Positions 34,301-47,400 of a stretch of DNA of 64,000 nucleotides are shown piece by piece; the stretch's first letter is position 1; each line of letters starts with the position of its first letter. A model generated the notes under the pieces. It did no database searches and was not told the DNA's origin. It was given only the letters and a program-made list of their open reading frames with translations. Origin of the DNA: Symsagittifera roscoffensis (lineage: Eukaryota; Xenacoelomorpha; Acoela; Convolutidae). A program made the position numbers and the translations under genes. The stretch is taken from contig NC_087069.1 of assembly GCF_963678635.1 (NCBI RefSeq), positions 55,038,928 through 55,102,927 on the forward strand, written 5' to 3'.

Positions 34301-37300
34301 AATGTCTAAAAAAGTTCTAATTTTTTATACTTAACAATATTGACCAGTTTTAAGCACCGCTCATGTTTGAAGTGCTAGTGTAAGCATAATGAGATAATGT
34401 CGGTGTGATCTTTTGACAGCAAAGGTCCTGAAAAGGTTGCAACCACCCCCCCCCCCGCCCCCCTAAACCTCCCCTCCCCCTCTCCGCCCCGGCATTTTTG
34501 TTGTGGGGGATAGTGTACCTTGTATATCTCGTCCCTGAGCATCTTGGCCTCCTGTTCCCTGGCTTCCTGACTCCTCTTGCTCTCCTGCTGCAGTCTCTCC
34601 ACCTCCCCCCTTACTCTCTCCACTGTGTAGTCCCTGTCTGCCATCACCCTCTCTACCTCCCCACCCAGTCGCTTCACCTAATGTGCGGGAACAGGGAAAA
34701 AGTTGAATAAATAGACAAAGATGAGCAGAATGTTCCGACTAGAAGNNNNNNNNNNNNNNNNNNNNNNNNNNNNNNNNNNNNNNNNNNNNNNNNNNNNNNN
34801 NNNNNNNNNNNNNNNNNNNNNNNNNNNNNNNNNNNNNNNNNNNNNNNNNNNNNNNNNNNNNNNNNNNNNNNNNNNNNNNNNNNNNNNNNNNNNNNNNNNN
34901 NNNNNNNNNNNNNNNNNNNNNNNNNNNNNNNNNNNNNNNNNNNNNGTAATCATTTTTCGTAGAGTTATGGGGGTTTAAAGCTTGCCATTTTGGCCAATTC
35001 GGGACAATTAACGCGCGGTATATTTCGCGCTATTAACGCGTTAATCCGTCTTAGAAATCGTTACAAATTGGTTAAAAGAAGCTTATTTGCCCTAATTGGT
35101 TTGTTACAAGGAGCGAAATCTATCCTTTTGTACTTTATATGGCGTGTGGGGGATGATTTTCATAAAAAACTTCAAATTTTAGAATTTTTTTTTCATTTTG
35201 CTTTATTTAATTGAATTTTTTTAGTGTTATTACTGCTCCATAAACCTTAAATTGCAGTCGGAACATTCAGGGCTTCGCCCTGATACGAGCAGTCTTGTTA
35301 TTATTATTATCAGACACGAACCAAAATCAAAACCAAAATCAACAAGACTGCTCGTATCAGGGCGAGGCCCTGAATGTTCCGACTGCCTTTTAATGTTAAT
35401 GGAGCAGTAATAACGTTAAAAAATTAAATTAAATAGAACAAAATGAAAAAAAAAATTTCTAAAATTTGAAATTTTTCATGAAAATCATACCCCCACACGC
35501 CATATAAAGTACAAAAGGATAGATTTCGCTCGTTGTAACAAATCAATTACGGCATATAATCTTCTTTCAACCAATTTGGAACGATTTATAAGACGGATTA
35601 AATCTCCGCTTTCGCGTTAATAGCGCGAATTATATCGCGCGTTAATTGTCCCAAATTGGTCAAAATGGCCAAAATGGCAATCTTTCAAATTTGAGCTCAT
35701 GACAACAATACCTTTCGAATGATATAAAAAAATTCCGTCAAAAATGGCTAGTTAAAAAGTCGAAATTTGTCTGAAGAAAAAAAACCTACCCCGAGCACAA
35801 ATATTCCGTTACTGTCGTATCGAAAGTCGGAACAATAACTACTCGCAGCCGATGGTCACAAACTTCATCAGAAACATCAAATCAATTCTCAAGTAACACT
35901 TGACATAAGAAGCCTTAGATTTCTTCTGACATGAACACCAGAAGAGCCTTGCGAGTTGTAAGTATCAAATTTTTCCACTGCTATATTCTAACTGGTTTAA
36001 TCAGAACAACACCATTCGATTTAAATTTCCCGCATGTCGAGTAAGAAAAGATGGTACTTCACCTGAGTGCCTCGTCCATCATCCTGTCCAATTCTGATCT
36101 CAACTTCTCCACATCTGCATCCCTTCCCTCCCACACCTTCTGCAGCTCCTCCTTCAGTCTGTTCACCTCACTCTCCCTGTCCTCCTTCACTCGCTCCAAC
36201 TCCTGAATATCACACAGATGTGAACATAAGTAATAATTCACTCCTAGACAAACGTGAAAAATATGTACTTACACATTAGATGTAGTGAGAAAAATTTTCA
36301 AACGTTTAAGTTTTAAAATTTTCACTTTCGAATTAACTAAGAAACACCGACCAATAGACATGAAATAACTCATCGCTAACACTTTCTTTTTTTGACACGT
36401 GTTATTAAGTTTTTTAAGTTGAGCTGAGAATTAACCGAGTATGTTAATATAGACCAAAACAACATGACTACATAAATTGGAAAAAAAAACAAACCGTTCA
36501 GTTCAAACTATTTCAGACTATGCTTCAAAAATTCAGGTTTTAAAAGATATTCGACAAACGAACACGCCCACTTTTAAACAAAAACTGAAAACCATTAGTT
36601 TAGCAGACAATTTTATAATTTTTTGTGTCTTTCACGTCCATTAGAAAAACACCTGAAAGCCACAATTGAGTGATGGGCATAGTTCGCTCCTGTGAAAGAC
36701 ATCTATAAATAATGGGGCTTTGTGTACCTGTTGTGCCCTGTCCCTCTGACTGTCCAGCTCTTTCCGGAGACTGTCGAGGTCTCCCTTCAACTCCGCCTCA
36801 CTGGCACTCTTCTCCTGCTTCATCCTCTGCAGTTGCGTCTCCAGTTCATCCCTAGTCTTCTCACACTCCTGTCTCCACTTGTCCACTTCCTCTTCTTTGC
36901 TTTTCGAAAGTCTGCAAAACAGGAACAAAATGAAACAAGACTGCTCGTATCAGGGCGAAGCCCTGAATGTTCCGACTGCCTTTTAAGGTTTGTGGAGCAG
37001 TAATAACATTAAAAAATTCAATTAAAAAAAACAAAAGAAATTTTTTTTCTAAAATGTGAAATTTTTTTTAAATTGAAAATCATCCCCCCACACGCCATAT
37101 AAAGTACAAAAGGATAGATTTCGCTCCTTGTAACAAATCAATTATGGCATATAAGCTTCTTTCAACCAATTTGGAACAATTTCTAAGACGGATTAACTCT
37201 CCGCTTACGCGTTAATAGCGCGAAATATATCGCGCGTTAATTGTCCCAAATTGGCCAAAATGGCAAACTTTAAACCCCCGTAAATTTACGAAAAATAATC

Positions 37301-40300
37301 ACAGGTGAAATATCTTTTCAAATTTGAGCTCAGGACAACAATGCCTTTCGAATGATTCAAAAAAATTCCGTCAAAAATGGCTAGCTAAAAAGTCGAAATT
37401 TGTCTGAAGAAAAAAAAACCCACCCCGAGCACAAATATTCCGTTACTTTCGTATCGAAAGTCGGAACAAAAAAAACTTGTTTTTTCCTTGATTTGAAATT
37501 AATGGAATTTTTGGTCCAAATTGGCATTCTAAACAGATAATTTGAAAAGTTTTCTCTTTTCGAGTATAAAACAGACTGAAGACTTTTAAAAATTGAACTA
37601 ATAAACTTCTTATCCACTTCCTCCTCTTTGCTTTTGGAGTAGTAACATAAAAAAAATTATATGTAATAAAATAAAATGAAATTTTTTTTCTAAAATTTCA
37701 AATTTTTTATGAAAATCATACCCCCACACGCCATATAAAGTACAAAAGGATAGATTTCGCTCGTTGTAACAAATCAATTACGGCATATAATCTTCTTTCA
37801 ACCAATTTGGAACGATTTATAAGACGGATTAAATCTCCGCTTTCGCGTTAATAGCGCGAATTATATCGCGCGTTAATTGTCCCAAATTGGCCAAAATGGC
37901 AAACTTTAAACCCCCGTAAATTTACGAAAAATAATCACAGCTGAAATATCTTTTCAAATTTGAGCTCAGGACAACAATAGCTTTCGAATGATATAAAAAC
38001 ATTCCGTCAAAAATGGCTAATTAAAAAGTCGAATTTTGTCTGAAGAAAAAAAAAACCCACCCCGAGCACAAATCTTCCGTCACTTTCGTATCGAAAGTCG
38101 GAACAACAAGACTGCTTGTATCAGGGCCAAGCCCTGAATGTTCCGACTGCCTTTTAAGGTTTATGGAGCAGTAATAACATTAAAAAATTATATGTAATAA
38201 AATAAAATGAAATTTTTTTTCTAAAATTTGAATTTTTTTTTATGAAATCATCCCCCCACACGCCATATAAAGTTTAAAAGAATAGATTTCGCTCATTGTA
38301 ACAAAACAATTATGGCAAATTAGCTTCTTTCAACCAATTTGGAACGATTTAAAAGACGGATTAAATCTTCGCTTTCGCGTTAATAGCGCGAAATATATCG
38401 CGCGTTAATTGTCCCAAATTGGCCAAAATGGCAAACTTTAAACCCCCGTAAATTTACGAAAAATAATCACAGCTGAAATATCTTTTCAAATTTGAGCTCA
38501 GGACAACAATAGCTTTCGAATGATATAAAAACATTCCGTCAAAAATGGCTAGTTAAAAAGTCGAATTTTGTCTGAAGAAAAAAAAAACCCACCCCGAGCA
38601 CAAATATTCCGTCACTTTCGTATCGAAAGTCGGAACAAGAAGTGGTATTATAGTTACAATATCAGTTTCCTGTCAAATGCTAATCATAAACAGGGGCACA
38701 ACAGCGGTTCGCCGTGATGAGCTGTACAGCTCTTGTGTTGGTCCTTTCCCCCGAGGAAAAATGATCTTAAAAAAAAATCGGTCATCTCGCGCAATATAAC
38801 CGGACAAAACTATAGCATTTAAGGTTAATATCACTCTTTAGGTGATGTAGTCGGTTGCAGAAGAAAAAACATGAAACCTCAGCAGTTAGCATTGCAAACT
38901 GAAAAAAAAAGAATTGTTCTGACTTTCGAAGAAAACGGAATATTTATGCTCGGTGTGGTTTTTTTAGTCAACTTTTGCCGATCGAAATAATAATTTTCAA
39001 CAAAAATTTTTTATTCCCCGTTGAAAAGATGTCGACTTCTTCCTGAGTTCAAATGTAAAAAAAAAGATTTTTCATCAGATTAGTTTTTTGTAACGTTCTG
39101 GGGGTTTGAAATTTGCCAAATTTTCCATGTTCTGGACTAAATTATGCGCGCTTTGAAGAGTTTATTCAAAAGGCTGAGAGCGTAAGGAGAATTGTTCATG
39201 CATGCGTGGCGAATTATCCTGCACCAAGAAAGTCCTTCCAAATTTGCACAAAGAAAATCGTTTTCAATGTTTTTTTTCCATAAAAACTTTTCGATATGAA
39301 TTAAGGGACAGTCGGAATATTCAGAGCTTTGCCCTAATATACAAGCAGTCTTGTTTTTGTTATTGCCGATTTTAAATGTTTCTGCCGTTGCTTTAAGAAA
39401 GTCTGAAGAACAGTTTTGATTTTACAAGGCCATTTGTCGGGTAAGTCGGTGTTTTCGTGCATTTTCCTCGGTTAAAGACTACAGCATTTTAGATTAAATT
39501 ACTTTTTAGACATTGTTTTACAAAAATCAGCTATAAACAAAAATCTGACACAAAAACAAGCAGTATCAGGTTGTTTAATTTCATTCAAAATCATTGACCG
39601 AAAATTGTATAGCCAACAATTTGACATCAGCTAGAAAACAAAAACTGGCTATTTGTGCGTTTATTTTTACGTTATATCTCTCAATTAACAGCACTAAAAG
39701 TATGTTTGTAGACTTTTTTTGTTTCTGGGCGCCTTATAGCCTATAGATATGATATCAAATAATGTGAAGTAGTTAACTGAGCATCAGCTAAAGAAACGTC
39801 CCAAAATACGTAGTATTACCTATTTTGTAACAATAAAACCACTGTAAAAGATTTTTATTATTATTGTTCGGGCGGTTCAAGCCTGATATTATCTCACAAC
39901 TACTGTCTTAGTTTTTTCAGAACCATGGCATCAATAAACTGAATAGTTTTTTATGCAGGATCCTTAGTGAGTTTTTTGTAGAAGCAATTTCGTTAACTAA
40001 TGGTATATGTATAACTCTCTTCGGAATAAGTATTAAAAAAGATAAGTTTTATCTGAAATTTCTTTTTGAGATAGTCCTCTCGGATTTATCTCATTTCATT
40101 TTTTTCCAGATCCATTTCTAGCCGATCAACCCTAAAAACTTTTTAAAAGACCCCGGAGTTTGGCACCAACGTCAATAGCAGATTTAGGGGGGAGGAGCGG
40201 ATGACCACTCCTCGCTCAGATATTCGACCCCCTGACCACCCTCTACCGAAATGGTCCATCTTTAGTATTCTTTTAAGACAACCAGTTTTTGCTAACCAAC

Positions 40301-43300
40301 CCAAAGTGTTTTCTAAAGGCACTTTTTAGCGCATATACTTTGATGGTGTTGCTTTACGGCAACACCACCAAAAAATTTGCCTGTGACGCAAAAAATCTTC
40401 CGTTCAGACCAGACCCATTGACCAAAAAATGGTTAAAAATGGCTTGAAATACATAATTTTCGATCTGCTGTGTTAATCCAACAATTGAACAGATACGCAG
40501 GGTCGGTGTGGAAAACAAGTTCTCTACTTTATTCATATAATCCATTCATCTTCGCTGCGAGAATTTGCTGAGTATCTGCTGGAGACTAGCAGAGTTTTCC
40601 GAAAGCACTAAAAAAACCAGTGAATTTAATTTTTCATTCGAAATCATGCAAGAATCATGCAAGAAAAAAGCAACAATAATAATATTTCTCGCAAGATTTG
40701 CGTTGCGAAAACACCACAAGCCATCAAGAATATGTGGAGGGAAATCTAGCTATAGATAGAGATACTATGTGCCGTACCTTCCGATCTCCTGCGTGAGTCT
40801 GTCCATGTCCTTCTGGCTCTGTTGCTGGATTCTCTTGCTCTCCCCCATCACATCTGCCAGCTGTTGTCTCACCACCCCCACCTCGCTCTCCCGCTCACTC
40901 TTCAGTCTCGCCATCTCCTTGTCCCTCTCTTCGGTTAATTTGTCCATTGCCGCACGCAACTTGTCTTGTTCTGAAAATTAAATAGATACACTTGCCACAA
41001 AACCCATCTTGATTTTTCTTAATTTTGCGATTTTTCTATTGTTTCAAATCTGTTCGATTACATTTGTTGCAATGGAACATGATTGAAAAAGGGATATTTT
41101 AAACTAATTTCCCCCTATTGTACTTCCTGGTAACGACCTACCCCCCCCCCCCCACCATAAAGAAACAAATCAGCGGTTAACAAGCATATAAGAATCTTGT
41201 AACTAGTAACGAATTTCCCCTCTTTTTGCAAAAGGGGGCTATAGGTAAAGAGATCCGAAAAAAAGTCATTGAACGAAAAAAATGAACGTGGAAAAAAAAC
41301 GGAAAGAGGGGTTAAGGAGTCAAGTAGGAAGAATGCCCGCCCTGGTTAGTGTGTTCACATATATCTCCCACTGACCCTGTGTGGCCTGCTGTTTGTGTCT
41401 GTCCTGTTCCTGTTTGAGCATGTCCATCTCCCTCTGTCGCTCATTCAGTCTGTTCTCCCACTCCACCCTGTCCCTTTTGTTCCTCCCCTCCGCCTCCTCC
41501 CGCTCCATCTACAGTTAACACAGATTCATATTTCAATCGCAATTGTAAGGTTTAATTCTGATCAAGAACGCTCATATTTGAGTGTATCGTCTGCCTTTGC
41601 ATGTTATGATCAATTTCTTTTCGGCATAATGGCAAAATGATCAAACATTTAAAAAAAAAAATTTTTTCTATTCAAATTTTTTCACGCTTGATTCTATGAG
41701 CATATTTATGTTCAAATGTTTTTTTGAGCCTATCAAAAAAAAAATAATTTGTGGTCAATAGTCGTCAATCAAACTCAACCGCACTGGAGTTCTAAGATAA
41801 AAATATATTCTATTTGAGTTTCATTTTCACTGTCTATAAAAGTGAATTGCTCGTGAAACACTTTAACTGGTATCGATTATCAAGTGCAAGTGCGTAGTAG
41901 TCTTTTGCCCAAAAATAGTTGGCCTCATTTCTAATTGGAACAATTATGAGTGCGGATAATTTTTCACGTATAAATAATTCGGGTTTTGAAACTATCAAAT
42001 TGTTATTCGAGCAGCGAAGTATCTGCGTTTTTGTCAAGTGCAATCATACTTGCTTGGACGTCCATATGTTTCCTGATCGATACCCATACGCCGTCAACTT
42101 TTGTAAAAGCGGCCTGATTTAGAAGAAACCACTTAGACATATACACTCCTCCTTTACTTCGAAAATTGGAAAAAAATCGACTATAGTCAAATTAAAATGG
42201 ATAACTTTGCTGGTACTTATGAGAAACAAAGTCGACTGAATAATGTTTGTGGTCGATTTTTTTCCACTTTATAGAGATTGACTATAAAACTCGTTTTCAT
42301 ATATTTTTTTGTTCAGATAAGGATAAGTACCACTTTGTTCAAATAAGGATAAGTACGAGAAATCTACATGCACAAAATCATTTTAAAATTTTAATCTAAA
42401 ATTGGTTACTTGCTGTTCAATTTCTTTATTTTGTTCAAATTTTTATTTCAATTATTTAGAAACGTTGGTAATCAAAACAGTTGGGGGTAACCTTTGCATC
42501 AGTTTATGCAAGAGTGTATTGTATGTATGCATAGGTGGATCTAGGATTTTGGTGAGAGAAGGGGCTGATTTTCAAAAAAAAAATTGACTTTTTTTAGGTC
42601 GACCAAATAACTTCTCGAGCTCTCCAAAAAGCCCTATAAGACCAAACTTTGAAATTGTTCTGCAATTTGAGTAGGTGTGAGCTTAGGAAATCAAGTAGGA
42701 CGCACATTCAGATTGTCTGTAGTTTTTTCTGTATTATTAACGTGACAGGTGCAGAAATTTTAGCAGAATGTTGAACGTGGAAAACAAAATCCAAAAAAAT
42801 ACTAAAACCTATTTTTAAAATGATTTTCAATGAAATATCAAGAATCTTAAGTGTGATAAAACACTGAATTCAAATCAATTTTCAATCTGCCATTTCGTTA
42901 TCTGAGGGAGACATGAGAATCGATTATACTGGAATCAATACAGAACTCAAAAATCATTTATGCTTGATGTTTTTCCACTTTGCTTAGTGCAGGTTTTTTC
43001 GATTATTTTCTTTATTTTGAGCCTAGTAAGGCAACAAAAAACGTGAAACCACAAACCACACTATTGCATTTTTTTAATAATTTGAGCTCAATGCAAGTCA
43101 GTACCAGATTTAACTCTTTTTTGAGCTCAAGCTTTCAGACTATAAAAAATTTCAAACAAAGGGTGACTCAGATCTCAGATAAATGTTTTTAAAAATATGC
43201 TGTGAAAAAAAAATTACCACAAATCAGGTATTTTTATAGGGTTTCAAATACGAAGATGTGGTGTTTTCTGAAACCTAAGCTTCTAAGCAGGAAAAAAAGT

Positions 43301-44421
43301 TGGAGAATAATAGTTGTTTACGTTTTTAAGGTTTTTGATTTTTGCTGCACAAACAAATTTACTCTGTAGTCACAACAGCTTGTTCCATAGAAGAGCAAAA
43401 AGGTATTTTACCTTTTGGACGTCTTACTTTATATGCAAGATAAAGATCATTTTGAACCTCCTAGTAATAAAGAGTACAACCTCATTTTTTCAAAATAGTT
43501 TTCTTCTGTTTTCAACGCAAAGAGTAAAAATGATGGGAAAAACAAAATTGATGGTGAAAAAATTAGCTTTTTTTTCTGCTGACTGCTGATTCTTACACGA
43601 ACTAGCAAGTAGAAGAACACTGGCGTACGATAATTATTTTGCACAGTTTTATTTTCCTGATATGGTTTCATATCTCTATTTTGCTGTCTCATTTGGGTTC
43701 AATCAATCGGTGCTACTGGCACAACGATACCGATAACTCTTATCTTTTCAATAAAATTCACCTTTTTGTATTACTTGTTCACATCTTTTTATTAGTCTGA
43801 AAAGAGCATACCTGCAGTCTGTTCTCCATCTCTTGCAGCTGATTGGCCATCTGACTCTTCGCTGATTCACTGTCTTGTTTCATCTCATCCATCTTGGCCC
43901 GATATTCCGCCATCAATCTAAATCACAGACACATAATACATGCAGATATACTATGGAACACAGTTATGTTTTCGACAGGGTTAAAAGATAATGTCTCCAG
44001 CAAGGAATCGTAACAGATATCTGCCAATTCAGAAAAACAAATCGGTTACATAGAAATTCCTTATTTGTGAAAATGATTCCTTGCAATTTAAAATTGCGCA
44101 ATAAAACACCCTGTTTGAGAAACTGATTGCCTAGAATGTAAAATTGCCCAAAAAATACACCTTTTTAAAAAAAATTCTTGCCTAGAACTTCTGTATAAGC
44201 ACACACTTTTTGTAAGTATGATTGCGTAGAACGTATAATTTTGCCCTTTACAACCGATTGTCTATGGTTAATGATGTTATTGGGTAATGGTGTGTGTTGG
44301 TTGGTATATACTCACAGTTCCCTCTCGTGTTTGTCCCTCTGCAGTTGCTCCTCCTTCTCCTTCTCCATCTTACTCATCTTGTCCTTCAGGCCACTCAACT
44401 CACTCTGTCTGGCAGCCTAGA

Positions 44422-44454
<33 letters not shown>

Positions 44455-47400
44455 TGAACAGGTTGACACAAGTGTGAATTAATCAGAGAGTGAACAGGTG
44501 TGGTTAAAACGGTAGTCTGATTCATTTCAAGACTACTCACACAGGAAATGAATTAGAAAAAAAAACAAAGTAAATCACAATCGAGCAGCTTACATGCAGC
44601 GAAAGAGCCGAGAAAAAATACATAAGCCGACTATAGATTGATTTTGTAAGTACTACCAGCAGGGGGTGGGGGTATTGCTCCATTGATCTCGTGAGAGTGT
44701 TGCCAATTGTGCACATGCTACTTTAACCATGGAATCGAAAACAGAAAGAAAACCCGTGAAATATCACAGAAAAATTCAAACAGAGCCTTTTCTCTCTGAT
44801 CTTTTTTTTCTGCGTGGAATTCGTCTTTTCACTTGACGATCATTTGCCCCCTCAACTTTATCCACAACCCGCCTTCTCGCCCCCTCTCCGCCCTCCTCTT
44901 TTCCCCCTTACCTCGCTGTCCTCGCCCTCTTTCTTGACCCTCTCGAGGAGCTGTTTCATGTTGTCCACCTCGTACTGTTTGTCCTTCCTCAGTTTGTCCA
45001 GACTCCTCTCTAAGTCCTCCTTCTCCCGCTTGAACTCGCCTAGAGAAGAAAAACATATAATTACATAATCAAAGTTACATAATTGTTACATAAGAAGTTG
45101 CATAATCGCCTCATAGTGTGTCACTCATGTGGTGCGAGTGATTGCGAATAAAGTGTCTGATTATTCTGTGTTTCAGTCACGAGTTTGGTGGTTCAAGGCC
45201 CAACTTTATCGGATGTCTTTCGTTTGCCCTCCTTCCCCCCATCCTACGTCCTCAGTGCGATAAAAAAACGCAGGAACTTTTTTGTTCATGATAGTTTTCT
45301 GAAGCCATAAAAAGCCACTTATTCCTTTTTCCATCAACTTGTTGAGTCAACATTTCACATCCCACAAAGGGCACAAAAATTGTTTCCGATATCACTAAGT
45401 CATAGAACCATAGATAGTGATCATTTTATGTATCAAACCCCAAAAAAACTTAAATTTATGAACCCTGTAAAATGAACTACAAAAAACAGAACTACTAGTA
45501 GGATAAGTAAGAGTGCATTATTCTGTTTGACTAGGTGATGCGTATATTGAGTGTGTAAATGTGTCAGTGTCAGTGTCTGTGGCAGTATTGACATTGTCAT
45601 TCATATAAATGACTAGCCTTACCCCTGAGTTTGTCCTGCTCCTTCTGTCTGTCCTCCTGACTTCTCTGCATATCCCTCTTCACTCTCTCCAACTCATCCT
45701 GCACTGCCACCCTCTGTCTCTCCTGGTCAGCCAACAGCTTCTCATTCTGCTTACTCTGCTCTCTATTGACACATAAACAGAGCGATATGTTGACCTAACA
45801 TCACTAACACACACAGAGTTATGCAGTTCAAATGGGATCCACATAACACGCAAGTATCCTACTTATACAGTGCTGATTTAAATTAACCGGACAAAACGAA
45901 TATAACTTGAATTTTCAAACGCATTTTTCTCAAATATGGTTAAGATTAGACAAAAAGTGAAGAGAACAAAAGTTGCTTAGAATTTCACCAGAATTAATAT
46001 GGTGCCATTTTTTCTCCGAAATTCTTAACAAAAATTTTACCCCAAAAATGGGTCAATTTGGCTTTTTTCAATTAATCAAGAATTACGCTGAAACTACTTT
46101 GTTAATTGATACAAAAATTATATCACACGAAGCCTCTTACGCAGTTCAACAAAGTTTAACAAGGGTTAAATCTCCAAAAATTTGCGCTAATTGTTTAAAA
46201 TTTATTTTTTAACAGAGATTCTGGGTTTTATATAGTAAAAATCACATTTATTGACTATCAAGTGAAAATTTTTTCTCTTATACTGGTTTTTGGAGATTCA
46301 ACCCTTGTTAAACTTTGTTGAACTGCGTAAGAGGCTTCCTGTGATATAATTTTTGTATCAATTAACAAAGTAGTTTCAGCGTAATTCTTGATTAATTGAA
46401 AAAAGCCAAATTGACCCATTTTTGGGGTAAAATTTTTGTTAAGAATTTCGGAGAAAAAATGGCACCATATTAATTCTGGTAAAATTCTAATCAACTTTTG
46501 TTCTCTTCACTTTTTGTCTAATCTTAACCATATTTGAGAAAAACGCGTTTGAAAATTCAAGTTTTGTTTGTTTTGTCCGGATAATTTAAATCAGCACTGT
46601 ACCATGATACCTATTAAGATTAACACCATTTATCCACGGGAGAAAGGACATACACAAGAGCTGTACAGCCCATCACGGCGAACCGCTGTTGTGCCCCTGT
46701 TTAAGAACTACGACATGCAATTTTTTTGGTTATTTTATTATACCTTATAGGTATCCTATTATACCTTATTAACATTGCTTCCTAATTATTACACAACACA
46801 CACAATGGCATGTTTCTAAAAGGATCCACATCTTACTCCATACCTTAATCATACCTTATTGGCTTTTACTTGCGCCATACCAGTTGAATTCGACTAATCC
46901 AGTTAAACTACTTGAAGTCATTAGTGCAAATTGTTGCTTGCCCGAAGTCGACCCAAGAAGGAAGTAAGATCTGGATCAAGATTGAAATATGCCTGAGAGT
47001 GACAAGGAACAACAAGGAACAAACTATATAACTTTTTCTCTAAACTTTCTGAAAAATGTGTAACCTGTAGAAAACAAAGCGGTGTCTTTGATTTAGTCTT
47101 TGAATAACTCAGAAAAAAAATTCGTGAAATATTGCGGTAGCTTGTTAGCGAAAAGAAAATTGCAAAATTACTAATCCAAAATACTATTAAGATGATTGAA
47201 GTTGCTTGTGAAAAAAATTTACAAATTGCTCTGAAGACTTTTTGCTCTAAAATATTTCAATTAAGATACGTTTTGTTGAAAAACCGTATGCCAGTAGGCC
47301 ATAACTGATAACTGTTTTTGCATATACATTAAGACCGGCCAATTTTTCGAAAACAAATTCGTGGCTTCCGATTAAATGTCACCTTGTCGTCGTTAATTTC

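Noticed and set aside
38690-38765. Hammerhead ribozyme
   Set aside because: A GTGATGA segment next to a palindromic stem looked suggestive, but the core CUGAUGA and GAAA elements are not both present.
45973-46494. Two near-identical ~78-codon frames on opposite strands
   Set aside because: They are the same sequence in the two arms of a foldback element, with no domain and no independent support.
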